Assembly: GCA_002085375.1 (NCBI GenBank)
Contig: NATP01000032.1
Location: 1 to 39,248, forward strand
Source: a candidate division Zixibacteria bacterium 4484_95
GTDB lineage: Bacteria; Zixibacteria; MSB-5A5; UBA10806; 4484-95
DNA: 39,248 nt
Reading direction: 5' to 3'
A program made the translations under genes and the position numbers. Of the stretch, positions 25,040 to 32,958 are shown in pieces. Positions within the stretch are counted from its first letter, which is position 1; each line of letters starts with the position of its first letter. The notes under the pieces were generated by a model. The model was not told where the DNA came from and did no database searches. It worked only from the letters and a program-made list of their open reading frames with translations.

Positions 25040-25084
25040 ATGAACACATGGTGCATCTTGTGTAGTGAGATAAAGCAAAAATAG
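25040..25084 (+). CDS. 14-residue leader ORF
   Basis: ATG 25040 has its own ribosome site (AAGGAG, five bases upstream) and encodes MNTWCILCSEIKQK, then TAG. The stop overlaps the AGGAGG ribosome site of the Cys-rich protein gene, so translation of the leader would affect initiation of the next gene. The peptide contains Trp and a C-x2-C pair. It could be a regulatory leader peptide or a tiny functional zinc peptide; the first is favoured by position. Confidence 0.5.
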   Translation: MNTWCILCSEIKQK

Positions 25085-25092
25085 GAGGTGTT

Positions 25093-25287
25093 ATGAGTGA
25101 AGCGTTGCAGATTGACCTGTTAAAGGTTCAAAAGAAATGTCGTTGCGGAAACCAGCTTGCTTTTGATGGCATCCTGTATTCTTGTAACTATTGCTATCGG
25201 CTTTATTGCCCTCAATGTTACGGGGTTGTAGTTGTTTTGGGTGGTTGTTACAGTTGCTTGAATTGTGGCTGGGGTTTTTGTGGGTAA
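25093..25287 (+). CDS. Cys-rich zinc-binding small protein
   Basis: A 64-residue protein with eleven cysteines in paired patterns: KKCRCGN, SCNYCYRLYCPQC, and GGCYSCLNCGWGFCG. This should bind at least two zinc ions as zinc ribbons. AGGAGG lies four bases ahead of the ATG. It ends 5 bases before the helicase ATG and is therefore almost certainly cotranslated with it. A role as nucleic-acid-binding subunit or loader for the helicase is a reasonable inference. I do not recognise a named family. Confidence 0.7.
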   Translation: MSEALQIDLLKVQKKCRCGNQLAFDGILYSCNYCYRLYCPQCYGVVVVLGGCYSCLNCGWGFCG

Positions 25288-25292
25288 CTTTT

Positions 25293-27887
25293 ATGCGAAT
25301 AGAAAATCTAACAAAATATGGTTTTTCCCGGCGGATCGTAGATTGCTGGCGGGAGAGCGGCCTGGATTTTCTCCTGCCTTTACAGGTAGAGGCTTTAAAG
25401 GATTTTGGTCTTTTACAAGGGAATAACGTACTGATTAATGGACCAACATCATCTGGAAAAACCTTTTGCGGTGAACTAGCGGCAGTTCGTTCAGTGATGA
25501 ATAACAAGAGAGCCATATTCCTTGTACCTTTAAAGGCATTGGCATCGGAGAAGTTTTGGGAGTTGAAAAAGCGATACCGGAAAATCGGTTTTAAAGTAAT
25601 AGCTGTCACCTCGGATTACCCGGGGAATAAACGTTTATTTGTCAAAGGTACTTACGATATAGCGGTCGTTGTGTATGAGATGTTTAACTCGTTAACCGTA
25701 AACGGTCTTTCATTGCTTGAGTCGGTAGGCACTATTATTTTTGATGAACTCCAACTGGTAACAACAACCGACCGTGGCTTAGCCTATGAACTTGCCATCT
25801 CCAAAGTCAGGAACATATCATCATCTATTCAGATGATCGGTTTGATTGGAGGCCTTGATGAGTGTCGGCTTTTTTCGGAGTGGTTGAATATATCGCTTTT
25901 GAAATCAACCAATAGACCGGTTGAGCTATATCAAGGCGTGCTTTTCGGTGGCAAGTTTTTTTACAGGCGTTACAACGACTGCCGTGAGGGTTTAGAGTAT
26001 TTCAAAGGTACAGATATTATTCTGCAGGATTGTGATATACCTATAGAACTGTATCGAGGCGTTAAACACCTTGTGGATAAAGACGAGCAAGTGTTAATTT
26101 TTACCGCTACCAGAAATGGTTGTGTTAATCTGGCTGTAGGCTTGGCTGAGTTATTATCTTTATCGGCGGTTAACGATGTTTTAAATATGCTTGATGATAT
26201 CCCTGATACTGTGCAAAAGGGTAAGTTATTGAGTTGTCTGCAAAAGGGTGTTGGTTTTCACAATGCTGATTTAGGCCTATCCTCAAGACGGATTTTAGAG
26301 GCTGGTTTCAGGTCGGGTGAGTTAAAGGTGATGGTTTCAACCTCTACTTTAGCAATGGGAGTTAATTTCCCCTCCAAGAATGTATTTATTGAGGCGGTGA
26401 AGTGTTATGATGGTTATGATGGAAGACCTATATTAAAACCTCTGGTGATGTATGATTACAATCAGCTTGCAGGTCGAGCGGGACGATTTGGGCATACCGA
26501 TGATTTCGGTAGGGCTATCGTTATCGCTGATGATGAAACACGCCGGGAGGTATTGTGGGATTCTTATGTTTATGGTTCAGCTCATCCCAAGGTGGAGCCT
26601 TTCGATATCGAGAAACTTGCTAATCTGCTGTTAAGATGGACCAGTTGTGGGTTAGTGAAAGATTACGATGACATTAGGAACATGTTTGCAAACACCCTTC
26701 GCGGTTACTGTGAGAAATATGGGGACTGGGTGCCACAAAAAACAATTGACATATTGGTTGAACATGGGTTTTTAAAATTTAAAGGATACCGGTTTTATTG
26801 CACGGAGTTAGGCAAAGCAACCGCCCGTCACAATATATTTTTAAATACTGCCATTCTTATAAAAGATGGTTTTGGACAACACGGATTGAGTGATAATTTC
26901 TTAAGCTGGATATATTATTTAATTGACACCCCTGATGGCCAGAAACTCATCTTGAAGCGTCTGTCGATTTCACAAGAAAAACTTGATATAGTAGAACCAT
27001 TATCACATCTGTTTGATTTGTATTCTGAGAAACCATCAGGACAGCTTGCGGTCCTTGTTACCAATCCAGAGATACCGGTGGACCAGGCCAGGGTTGCGAC
27101 CTTTTCGCTGATTGCCGAGATGATACAACCTTTTCCAACGATGGAGTTAGAAACGAAATATGATATCGGCTGGGGAAGGATAAAACATATTGGCGAGGGG
27201 GCTTCAAATTTGATGCAGGCTGTGGTTGATATTGGTGGTTATCAAAACCTGGATGATAAGCAACGTCAGAAGTTGCACATTTATGCTGAACGCCTTTTTC
27301 ATTGTTTGACCGAAGAGGGTTTAACGTTGGCTTTATTAAAAGTACCGCTTCTTGAGAGGGATTATATATTGAGGCTCAACAGCGCTGGTATGTTCACTCC
27401 TTCGGATATCATCAATGCGGGTTTTGATGCGGTTTCCTCTATCGTTCCAGAACGGGTAGCAAATAATCTGTATAAAATATGTCAGGATATATTGTCTGAA
27501 AAGAGCATGGAAACCGTAAACAAACCACTACCTGGAAGCAGAGCATTACGAGCAAGAAAAGCCGGTTCCAGGTACGAGGTTGAAATAGGTGGGATGAAAG
27601 TTTTGCTTCAACCAAAACTTTATTCTTACCTTTTTAAACTTTATAATGCCGATAAACTTGAGGGCTGGCTGGATAAAAGTTTTCTGGATCATGGTTCAAA
27701 TCAGGTTAAGTATATTTACAAGCTAAAGAAGGCGCTTGAGTCTGTACCGGGGGTCGCTGTTGAAAGCGATGGTAGTGGAAGGTATCGTCTTGTTTTACCT
27801 GGAGACACTGGTAAGCTCCGTAAGGGCATAGATGTTTCCCGCGTAATCACCGATAAAAAGGTATCTACCGCTTATCGCCGGAGTTGA
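25293..27887 (+). CDS. Ski2-like superfamily 2 helicase with C-terminal OmpR-like winged helix
   Basis: An 864-residue helicase. It shows LLPLQVEAL (Q-like), Walker A GPTSSGKT (residues 50-57), LVPLKALASEK (Ia), IIFDELQ with D151-E152-L-Q in place of DExH, STSTLAMGVNFP (V) and QLAGRAGRFG (VI, from residue 391). This order and spacing are Ski2/Hel308-like. A helical region follows. Residues ~765-836 (LLQPKLYSYLFKL ... VKYIYKLKKALE ... SDGSGRYRLVL) resemble the OmpR/PhoB DNA-binding winged helix, which is unusual on a helicase. ATG 25293 is preferred to 25191, which lies in the Cys-rich gene. The last ~28 codons are antisense to the PQQ gene and probably not ancestral. Confidence 0.85.
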   Translation: MRIENLTKYGFSRRIVDCWRESGLDFLLPLQVEALKDFGLLQGNNVLINGPTSSGKTFCGELAAVRSVMNNKRAIFLVPLKALASEKFWELKKRYRKIGFKVIAVTSDYPGNKRLFVKGTYDIAVVVYEMFNSLTVNGLSLLESVGTIIFDELQLVTTTDRGLAYELAISKVRNISSSIQMIGLIGGLDECRLFSEWLNISLLKSTNRPVELYQGVLFGGKFFYRRYNDCREGLEYFKGTDIILQDCDIPIELYRGVKHLVDKDEQVLIFTATRNGCVNLAVGLAELLSLSAVNDVLNMLDDIPDTVQKGKLLSCLQKGVGFHNADLGLSSRRILEAGFRSGELKVMVSTSTLAMGVNFPSKNVFIEAVKCYDGYDGRPILKPLVMYDYNQLAGRAGRFGHTDDFGRAIVIADDETRREVLWDSYVYGSAHPKVEPFDIEKLANLLLRWTSCGLVKDYDDIRNMFANTLRGYCEKYGDWVPQKTIDILVEHGFLKFKGYRFYCTELGKATARHNIFLNTAILIKDGFGQHGLSDNFLSWIYYLIDTPDGQKLILKRLSISQEKLDIVEPLSHLFDLYSEKPSGQLAVLVTNPEIPVDQARVATFSLIAEMIQPFPTMELETKYDIGWGRIKHIGEGASNLMQAVVDIGGYQNLDDKQRQKLHIYAERLFHCLTEEGLTLALLKVPLLERDYILRLNSAGMFTPSDIINAGFDAVSSIVPERVANNLYKICQDILSEKSMETVNKPLPGSRALRARKAGSRYEVEIGGMKVLLQPKLYSYLFKLYNADKLEGWLDKSFLDHGSNQVKYIYKLKKALESVPGVAVESDGSGRYRLVLPGDTGKLRKGIDVSRVITDKKVSTAYRRS

Positions 27888-28931
27888 ATCTGTGGCATTC
27901 TGGATGTTGAGACTATATTCCAATGCCCCATCCTGGCGGTTAATTACATACATGTTCCCATCGTAAGAGGGTAGATAGACCATATCCGAGGCGATTGTGG
28001 GACTGCTATAGATGGTATTGCCAGCATAAAATCGCCAGAGTTCTTTTCCGGTTTTAGCGTTAATGCAGTATAGCACTGAATCGATAGAGGCGCAGTAAAT
28101 CTTATCATCACAAACCGCCGGTGATGAAAATATCTCACTGTTTGTTGCAAACCGCCAGATTTCTTCTCCAGATAAGGCATCAAGACAATATATGTGTTTA
28201 TCATGGCTGCCAAAATAAACACGTTCGTTTGTGCTATCAACCGCCGGTGATGAGGGGATATCTTTACCTGCTTCGAACCGCCACAAAAGTTCACCGTTGT
28301 TTTTGTCAAGGCAGTAAAAATAAGAGTCGGAGCTTCCAATAAAAATAAAATTTCCATAGCTGGCTGGCGAGCTTACAACCCAGTGCCCGGTTTTGTATTT
28401 CCAGACCAGATTACCATTTTTTTTATTTAAGGCATAAACATAACCGGAAAAATTGCCAACGAAAACATACTGGCTATCAACTAAAGGTGAGCTATCAAAA
28501 ACGCCAATGTCTTGGAAAGACCAGAGTAGCTTTCCAGCCAGGCGATCTAAAGCGTAAAACCTATCGTCCCAGGAACCGAAATAAATCGCTTGTTCGTCGA
28601 CAGACGGTGTGGAGAACACCTTGCCGGCGGTTTTGAATGCCCATAATTCTTTCGCTTCTTTTAACGTAATAGCAACTAATCCTGAATCGGTACCACAATA
28701 TAATATACCATCGTATATAACCGGAGATGATGTAATGCGGGAATTAACATTGAGTATCCAATCCGGTTGTAATAATATCCCCGGTCCCTGAGCTACAGCA
28801 TAAGAGGTTCTCTGATTATTACCCTTAAAAACAGGCCAATTGGAAAATATATCTTTCCGTGAACAGGATGATAATATAATTATGGTAAAAAATACGGTTG
28901 CTATTTTCATGCCGAGTAAAAATTGCTTCAT
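27795..28931 (-). CDS. PQQ-like beta-propeller lipoprotein (BamB-like)
   Basis: A 378-residue lipoprotein: signal segment with lipobox IILSSC, then about eight PQQ-like blades. Each blade carries the pattern S-S-P-x-V/I ... V/I-Y-x-G-S ... Y-x-L-D-x-x-x-G-x-x-x-W. Examples are ITSSPVIYDGILYCGTDSG and FSSPAVCDDKIYCASIDS. The final blade (STPAISGRYLFIGDYAGNIY) is complete, so the C-terminus is genuine despite the 93-base antisense overlap with the helicase. GGGGAAGG precedes the ATG. It is probably anchored in the envelope as a scaffold or assembly factor; no cofactor is implied. Confidence 0.85.
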   Translation of the reverse strand: MKQFLLGMKIATVFFTIIILSSCSRKDIFSNWPVFKGNNQRTSYAVAQGPGILLQPDWILNVNSRITSSPVIYDGILYCGTDSGLVAITLKEAKELWAFKTAGKVFSTPSVDEQAIYFGSWDDRFYALDRLAGKLLWSFQDIGVFDSSPLVDSQYVFVGNFSGYVYALNKKNGNLVWKYKTGHWVVSSPASYGNFIFIGSSDSYFYCLDKNNGELLWRFEAGKDIPSSPAVDSTNERVYFGSHDKHIYCLDALSGEEIWRFATNSEIFSSPAVCDDKIYCASIDSVLYCINAKTGKELWRFYAGNTIYSSPTIASDMVYLPSYDGNMYVINRQDGALEYSLNIQNATDSTPAISGRYLFIGDYAGNIYALTELTSVSR

Positions 28932-28944
28932 TTAACCTTCCCCA

Positions 28945-29315
28945 TTATAAATTTTCAGAATCATTATAATAGATTTTGTATCTCTTGGAACAGGAGAATT
29001 TTTGCTTATCATGGTTTGTGCCGGAAGTAACTTCTGGCATCGCCAGACGGGATTTGCCCGTATGTTTCGGTATTGCTTCACCTTTAGGTCGCAATGACGA
29101 AGAAACACATTTGTTACTCTTATTGAATCTGGTCGAAGGGTAATGTACCCTTGCATAATAACATGATGCCAATCGGGGTTCGACCTGACGGAATATTTAA
29201 AAGATAATAACGTGTCGAGAATTTGATGGCCCATTAGTGCAAAGCGCATTGATTTTGTGTTTGTTCTGTTTTTTGAAATGATCATTTTGTAATCGGCTAT
29301 CCAATAGGAGCGGAC
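28945..29315. other. Noncoding gap with dispersed-repeat-like sequence
   Basis: No convincing gene lies here. Frames on the minus strand are open by chance across repeat sequence. The stretch contains the palindromic elements listed at 29047-29101 and, at its right end, the AGGAG ribosome site of the portal gene. It marks the border between chromosomal genes and the phage-like block; no attachment-site repeat was detected. Confidence 0.5.
29047..29101. repeat. Intergenic palindromic repeat (GTCATTGCGA type)
   Basis: ATTGC-ttc-ACCT-tt-AGGT-c-GCAAT (29072-29095) is a nested inverted repeat inside TTCGG...CGAA. On the minus strand it reads CGTCATTGCGACC, a core I recall from dispersed intergenic repeats in many bacterial assemblies. 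ACGGG-atttg-CCCGT (29047-29061) is a second small hairpin beside it. It is probably a REP/MITE-like element; copy number cannot be seen from one window. Confidence 0.5.
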
Positions 29316-30551
29316 ATGTTCAAGAAAATATTGAAAGAATTTCTCAGCAAAAACAAAAAGAGCAATTTAAGGTTATCGCGGGATAAACCGAGGCTTAAAA
29401 GTTTTGAATTACAATTGCCGGCGGGTTATGGTTATAGGCGTCAGGAGCGTTTGACCCTTTATCGTTTTTTAGCCGAGAATATTCCTCTATTGTCGGGGGC
29501 TATCTGGCTTTGGACGCGACTTTGCTCGGCGCCGGTTGAATTCAAGTTCGACCATTTATCCGATGATTCTGGCAAGGAGTTGATAGCTCGAATTGACCGG
29601 TTACTGACACCATCATCCTACCAGAAAGCAGGTGGCATCGAGACCGTGGTGAACATGTTTTTCCGTTCCTTGTTTATCGATGGCTGTTTCAGTGGAGAGG
29701 CGATATTAACACCAGCAGGGGAAGCGCTGGCTGATTTTGTCCTCTGCGATAATAAGTACTTAACGTTCGAGCGTGAAAACAATCACTGGCAGATATTTTA
29801 TGAGAGGGATGACGGTAGAATAAAGGTTGACCCGGGTTCGTTCTATTTTAGTGGCCTTGATGCCACAGCTCATGACCCACGTGGCGTAAGTATGCTTAAC
29901 TCTATCGGTTTTATATCCCGTCTTGAGCAAAAGCTGATATTTGATATGTCGCAGACATTGGAGCGCAGTGGTTATCATCGTGTTCAGGTTCAACTTAATA
30001 AACCGGAGAAACTTCCCGGAGAAAGCGATGAAGCCTATATCCAGCGGGCTAACAGCTATTTTGACAGCACGGTGGATTTGATGAAAAATTTGAAGCCTTC
30101 TGATTCGGCCGTGACCTGGGATGATGTTCAGATTAACACCATTGGTCCCTCAGGTCAGGGTGTTGCCTCGAGCTGGTATTTGTATCATCGGGCGCTGGTT
30201 GAGGATATCTGTGCCGGCGTGCATCTTGACCCGTTTATGCTTGGTTATTCGTTTGGCACAACACAGACCTGGGCGCGTTTTAAATTTGAGATCATGATGC
30301 GCCAGATAGTGGCTGTTCAGGAGAAAGCGAAAGGATTTTTGAAGTGGCTGGTGGGATTGGAAATGGCTTTAAAAGGGTTGCCAGGCGAGGTTGAGGTTCT
30401 TTTCGACAATCGGCGTGTATTCGGTTCCATTGAGAGGTTCAAGGCGGAGAAGATTATTGCTGAAAGCATAATTGCTCAGTATCAGGCCGGTTTACTTGAT
30501 CGCAAAGAAGCGCGTGAACGTATCGAGAAAATCGAACCTGGGATTATTTAA
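29316..30551 (+). CDS. Phage portal protein
   Basis: A 411-residue protein with the layout of tailed-phage portals. The basic N-terminus is followed by FLAENIPLLSGAIWLWTRLC, an early helix typical of DNA-packaging portals. PGSFYFSGLDATAHDPRGVS and RLEQKLIFDMSQTLER are typical stem-region segments, and SFGTTQTWARFKFEIMMRQI leads to an acidic helical C-terminus. The dodecameric portal would form the DNA entry channel at one capsid vertex. AGGAG lies seven bases before the ATG. It is followed with no gap by the small-terminase-like gene. Assignment is from fold-like pattern and neighbours. Confidence 0.78.
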   Translation: MFKKILKEFLSKNKKSNLRLSRDKPRLKSFELQLPAGYGYRRQERLTLYRFLAENIPLLSGAIWLWTRLCSAPVEFKFDHLSDDSGKELIARIDRLLTPSSYQKAGGIETVVNMFFRSLFIDGCFSGEAILTPAGEALADFVLCDNKYLTFERENNHWQIFYERDDGRIKVDPGSFYFSGLDATAHDPRGVSMLNSIGFISRLEQKLIFDMSQTLERSGYHRVQVQLNKPEKLPGESDEAYIQRANSYFDSTVDLMKNLKPSDSAVTWDDVQINTIGPSGQGVASSWYLYHRALVEDICAGVHLDPFMLGYSFGTTQTWARFKFEIMMRQIVAVQEKAKGFLKWLVGLEMALKGLPGEVEVLFDNRRVFGSIERFKAEKIIAESIIAQYQAGLLDRKEARERIEKIEPGII

Positions 30552-31088
30552 ATGTGTATCATTTGCTCAAGTGAGTTTTCGGGTGAGCTGAATAAAAAAA
30601 TCAACTGGCGACCAGAGAGGTTGATTAAATGGGCAAGCCGGCGAGGTCTGGAAATAGATAAAAAACAGCTTGAAGAACATTTCAATAACCATCTTAAGCC
30701 TTCTTTGAAAACAACCGCTTCGCAAAAAAAGAAAACAGAAATTAAAAAAGGGAAAAAACAGGCAAAACCGGTTGTTAACAATAAAAAATCAGGACGGAAT
30801 GGGTACCGAGGAAAATCCTCAACTACATCACAAATGATAGATGCTCTGCCGGATGAATCTCGGTCAAATGTTCGTTTTTTAAATGAGGTTATTAACCTTG
30901 TATTTCAAGAGCTGGTTGAGGGGAAATTAGATCTCAAGGTGGAGCATGGTTTCAAAGCGATTGAGTTAAAACAGAAATGTGTTGAAGACAGCAGCGTGGA
31001 AAACCTTTTATTAGAGCTTTTAAACGAAATACGCAGACAAGAGTTGCTACTTATACAGCACAATAACAGCCACTCAAGTTTAAATTAG
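30552..31088 (+). CDS. Small-terminase-like DNA-binding protein with CxxC...HxxxH module
   Basis: A 178-residue protein beginning directly after the portal stop. Residues 2-47 contain C2-II-C5, a helical segment (RLIKWASRRGLEIDKKQLEE) and H43-FNN-H47, a probable zinc-stabilised helix-turn-helix. A Lys-rich linker (~51-90) leads to an acidic helical C-terminal part (VKLD-like and LLLELLNEIRRQELLL) suited to oligomerisation. A DNA-recognition N-domain, linker and oligomer domain match small terminases, and the gene sits beside the large terminase. The same Cys/His arrangement occurs in the protein at 18964-19470. No ribosome site is visible, so coupling to the portal gene is likely. Confidence 0.55.
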   Translation: MCIICSSEFSGELNKKINWRPERLIKWASRRGLEIDKKQLEEHFNNHLKPSLKTTASQKKKTEIKKGKKQAKPVVNNKKSGRNGYRGKSSTTSQMIDALPDESRSNVRFLNEVINLVFQELVEGKLDLKVEHGFKAIELKQKCVEDSSVENLLLELLNEIRRQELLLIQHNNSHSSLN

Positions 31089-31127
31089 CCAACCATTTTT
31101 TTGAATATCCATTAAATTATATACGGT

Positions 31128-32459
31128 ATGACTTGTGTATTTAGTAAGACGGGCTGGCGTCGAGCATTGCATGACCCGGAATATTTCGCCCGCGAATATT
31201 TAGATTTTAAGCCGCATCAAGGCCAGAGCGCCTGGCTTAAAGGTTCAACGGGTTTTGAGAATGCTTTGGTGACCGGCAACCGATGGGGGAAATCAGAGAT
31301 ACAGGCCGTCAAGCTCATCCATCGATGTATTTTTCAGATAAGGCCATTAAAATATGATTGCCCGGGTTTCTATCGGGCGCTAAACTTATGTATAACGATT
31401 GACCAGGCACAGATAATTTTTTACAAGATATTAAGTCTCTTAGAAAGAAATAAGAGAATTAAGGCTTTGATAAAAAATGTAAAAGCGACGCCTTACGCTA
31501 CCATTATTTTTCGAAACGGTTCACAGCTTACCGCTCGCACGAGCGCCAATCGTGGTGAACATATACTTGGCCACGATTATGACTATGTTAATTTCGACGA
31601 AGTTGCCTATGAACCACAGGCTGAAGCAGTGGTTGAGGGTGTATTAAAGATGCGGCTTGTTGACCGTGCCGGAACGCTTGATTACAGCTCCACTCCCAAT
31701 GGTTATAACTGGTTTTATCATCGATGTAATCTGATAAAAAGAAACAAACGAGGTTTTGTTTACCATGGCAGTTCGTATGAGAACCCGCATTTGCCAAGAG
31801 AATCTTTAGATTATTTAAAGAAAAGCATGACTCCATCCCGAGCCGCTCAACATTTACTGGGACGTTTTTCATCATTTGAGGGGCGGTTAATACCAGAGAA
31901 GCTTTTGCAAAAGTCTATGTCGGAAAGTCGTGGAGCCTGTGGACCGCAACCCGGAAGATCCTATGTTCATGGTTGGGATCTGGCTCGAAAACAAACATAT
32001 ACGGTGGGAGTTGTGCTTGATGTTTTACAGAAACCATACCAGGTCGTTCATATTGAACGTTACCAGAGAGATTGGCCGGAGATAATCAAGCAGATTAAAG
32101 AACTTTATGGACTTTACGGTGGACAGGTGATGATAGATTCAACCGGTATCGGTGATGTCATATTATCTGCCTTAAGCGGTATCGGTGCTGAGGGATTTAA
32201 CTTCTCCGGCGGCAACAGGGAAAAACTTCTGGCAAACCTTGAGCGAGCTTTCTTCTCAGGTGAGGTTGCCATATACCATGAACAGCAACAGCAACCTGAT
32301 GGTTCTACCTGGAGTCTTATAGACGAGCTGAGGGCTTTAGATGCCGCTTATGAGAATGCCGGTGATGGTGTCTGCGCCTTAGCCTTAGCTTTGTGGGCTG
32401 CCGATAACCGACACAGGTTTGCGATTCCGGTTATTCCTGCCATAGGACGATTCTCATAA
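31128..32459 (+). CDS. Phage terminase large subunit
   Basis: A 443-residue packaging motor. The ATPase domain has Walker A TGNRWGKS (residues ~49-56), Walker B YVNFDEVAYE with D157-E158, and the coupling motif YSSTPNGYNWFYH. The RNase H-like nuclease domain has the first Asp in VHGWDLARKQTYTVGVV, the second in VMIDSTGIGDVIL, and the last acidic site in DELRALDAAYENAGDGVCAL. All catalytic elements appear intact. Length is normal. It lies after the portal and small-terminase-like genes, the reverse of the usual terminase-then-portal order. Confidence 0.93.
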   Translation: MTCVFSKTGWRRALHDPEYFAREYLDFKPHQGQSAWLKGSTGFENALVTGNRWGKSEIQAVKLIHRCIFQIRPLKYDCPGFYRALNLCITIDQAQIIFYKILSLLERNKRIKALIKNVKATPYATIIFRNGSQLTARTSANRGEHILGHDYDYVNFDEVAYEPQAEAVVEGVLKMRLVDRAGTLDYSSTPNGYNWFYHRCNLIKRNKRGFVYHGSSYENPHLPRESLDYLKKSMTPSRAAQHLLGRFSSFEGRLIPEKLLQKSMSESRGACGPQPGRSYVHGWDLARKQTYTVGVVLDVLQKPYQVVHIERYQRDWPEIIKQIKELYGLYGGQVMIDSTGIGDVILSALSGIGAEGFNFSGGNREKLLANLERAFFSGEVAIYHEQQQQPDGSTWSLIDELRALDAAYENAGDGVCALALALWAADNRHRFAIPVIPAIGRFS

Positions 32460-32464
32460 AAAGC

Positions 32465-32506
32465 CAAAGGCCAGCCCCAAGGAGGGAGAGGAAAAGCTGG
32501 CCTTTG
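32465..32506 (+). repeat. Long hairpin after the terminase gene
   Basis: An 11-bp perfect stem, CAAAGGCCAGC / GCTGGCCTTTG (32465-32475 and 32496-32506), encloses a 20-base purine-rich loop containing AAGGAGGGAGAGG. It begins 5 bases after the stop. No T-run follows, so it is not a textbook terminator; a structured RNA or processing site is possible. A second small hairpin TGGT-atta-ACCA follows at 32512-32523. Confidence 0.6.
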
Positions 32507-32958
32507 CTGGATGGTATTAACCACCCATCGGACTGGTGCGTTTGCATACAGGAGATCTTCTTAACACCTATACTCTTGAAACAATGAGCAATACCTATGC
32601 CAGCGGGACAGCAATAATTGTTTTTTATAATCTGTTGAGTTTAAACCAAAAAAAAGACTTTAACCGAAGCACAACACTATGCGTTATGCATATGTATGCA
32701 TATTTTTGTTTAGGAGCTTATTATTTCTGGCTGATTTGTTGTCATCACAGTTTCCAAAAAACAAGACATGGTTTTCGAAAAAAAAGTATGTTTTGATAAT
32801 AAGTGAAGTCATATAAATCGTCTTTGATAAGATTTACGCTTATCAAAATATATGGTTGTTTATTTTGGTATTGATATATATGAAAATGATGCCTTATTTG
32901 ATCAAGTCTTATAATCAAATTAAATATAATCCACTGTCCTGCAATAAATTCATGCACA
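32507..32958. other. A/T-rich noncoding gap inside the phage block
   Basis: About 450 bases without a credible gene; the open frames (e.g. 32536-32796) lack ribosome sites and have low-complexity products. It contains repeated TTGATAA-like half-sites, the inverted repeat at 32823-32847, and two TATAAT sequences (32910-32915 and 32925-32930) that could form a promoter for the head genes that follow. A gap this large is unusual between terminase and protease genes. Confidence 0.5.
32823..32847. promoter_or_regulatory. Perfect 9-bp inverted repeat, possible operator
   Basis: TTTGATAAG-N7-CTTATCAAA lies about 75 bases upstream of a TATAAT and 111 bases upstream of the protease gene start. Similar half-sites (TTTTGATAA at 32792, TTTGATCAAG at 32897) lie nearby. 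The symmetry suits a dimeric repressor; no cognate phage repressor gene is in the window. Confidence 0.45.

Noticed and set aside
25091-25609. 172-codon minus-strand ORF opposite the Cys-rich and helicase genes
   Set aside because: Both plus-strand genes have clear motifs and ribosome sites; the antisense frame shows none.
28932-29285. 117-codon minus-strand ORF before the portal gene
   Set aside because: It reads through palindromic repeat sequence, lacks a ribosome site and has no domain-like pattern.
32536-32796. 86-codon ORF after the terminase gene
   Set aside because: A/T-rich, no ribosome site, composition unlike neighbouring phage proteins; treated as noncoding.
32745-32957. 70-codon minus-strand ORF in the same gap
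   Set aside because: Low-complexity A/T-driven product rich in Ile/Tyr/Asn and opposite to the direction of all phage genes.
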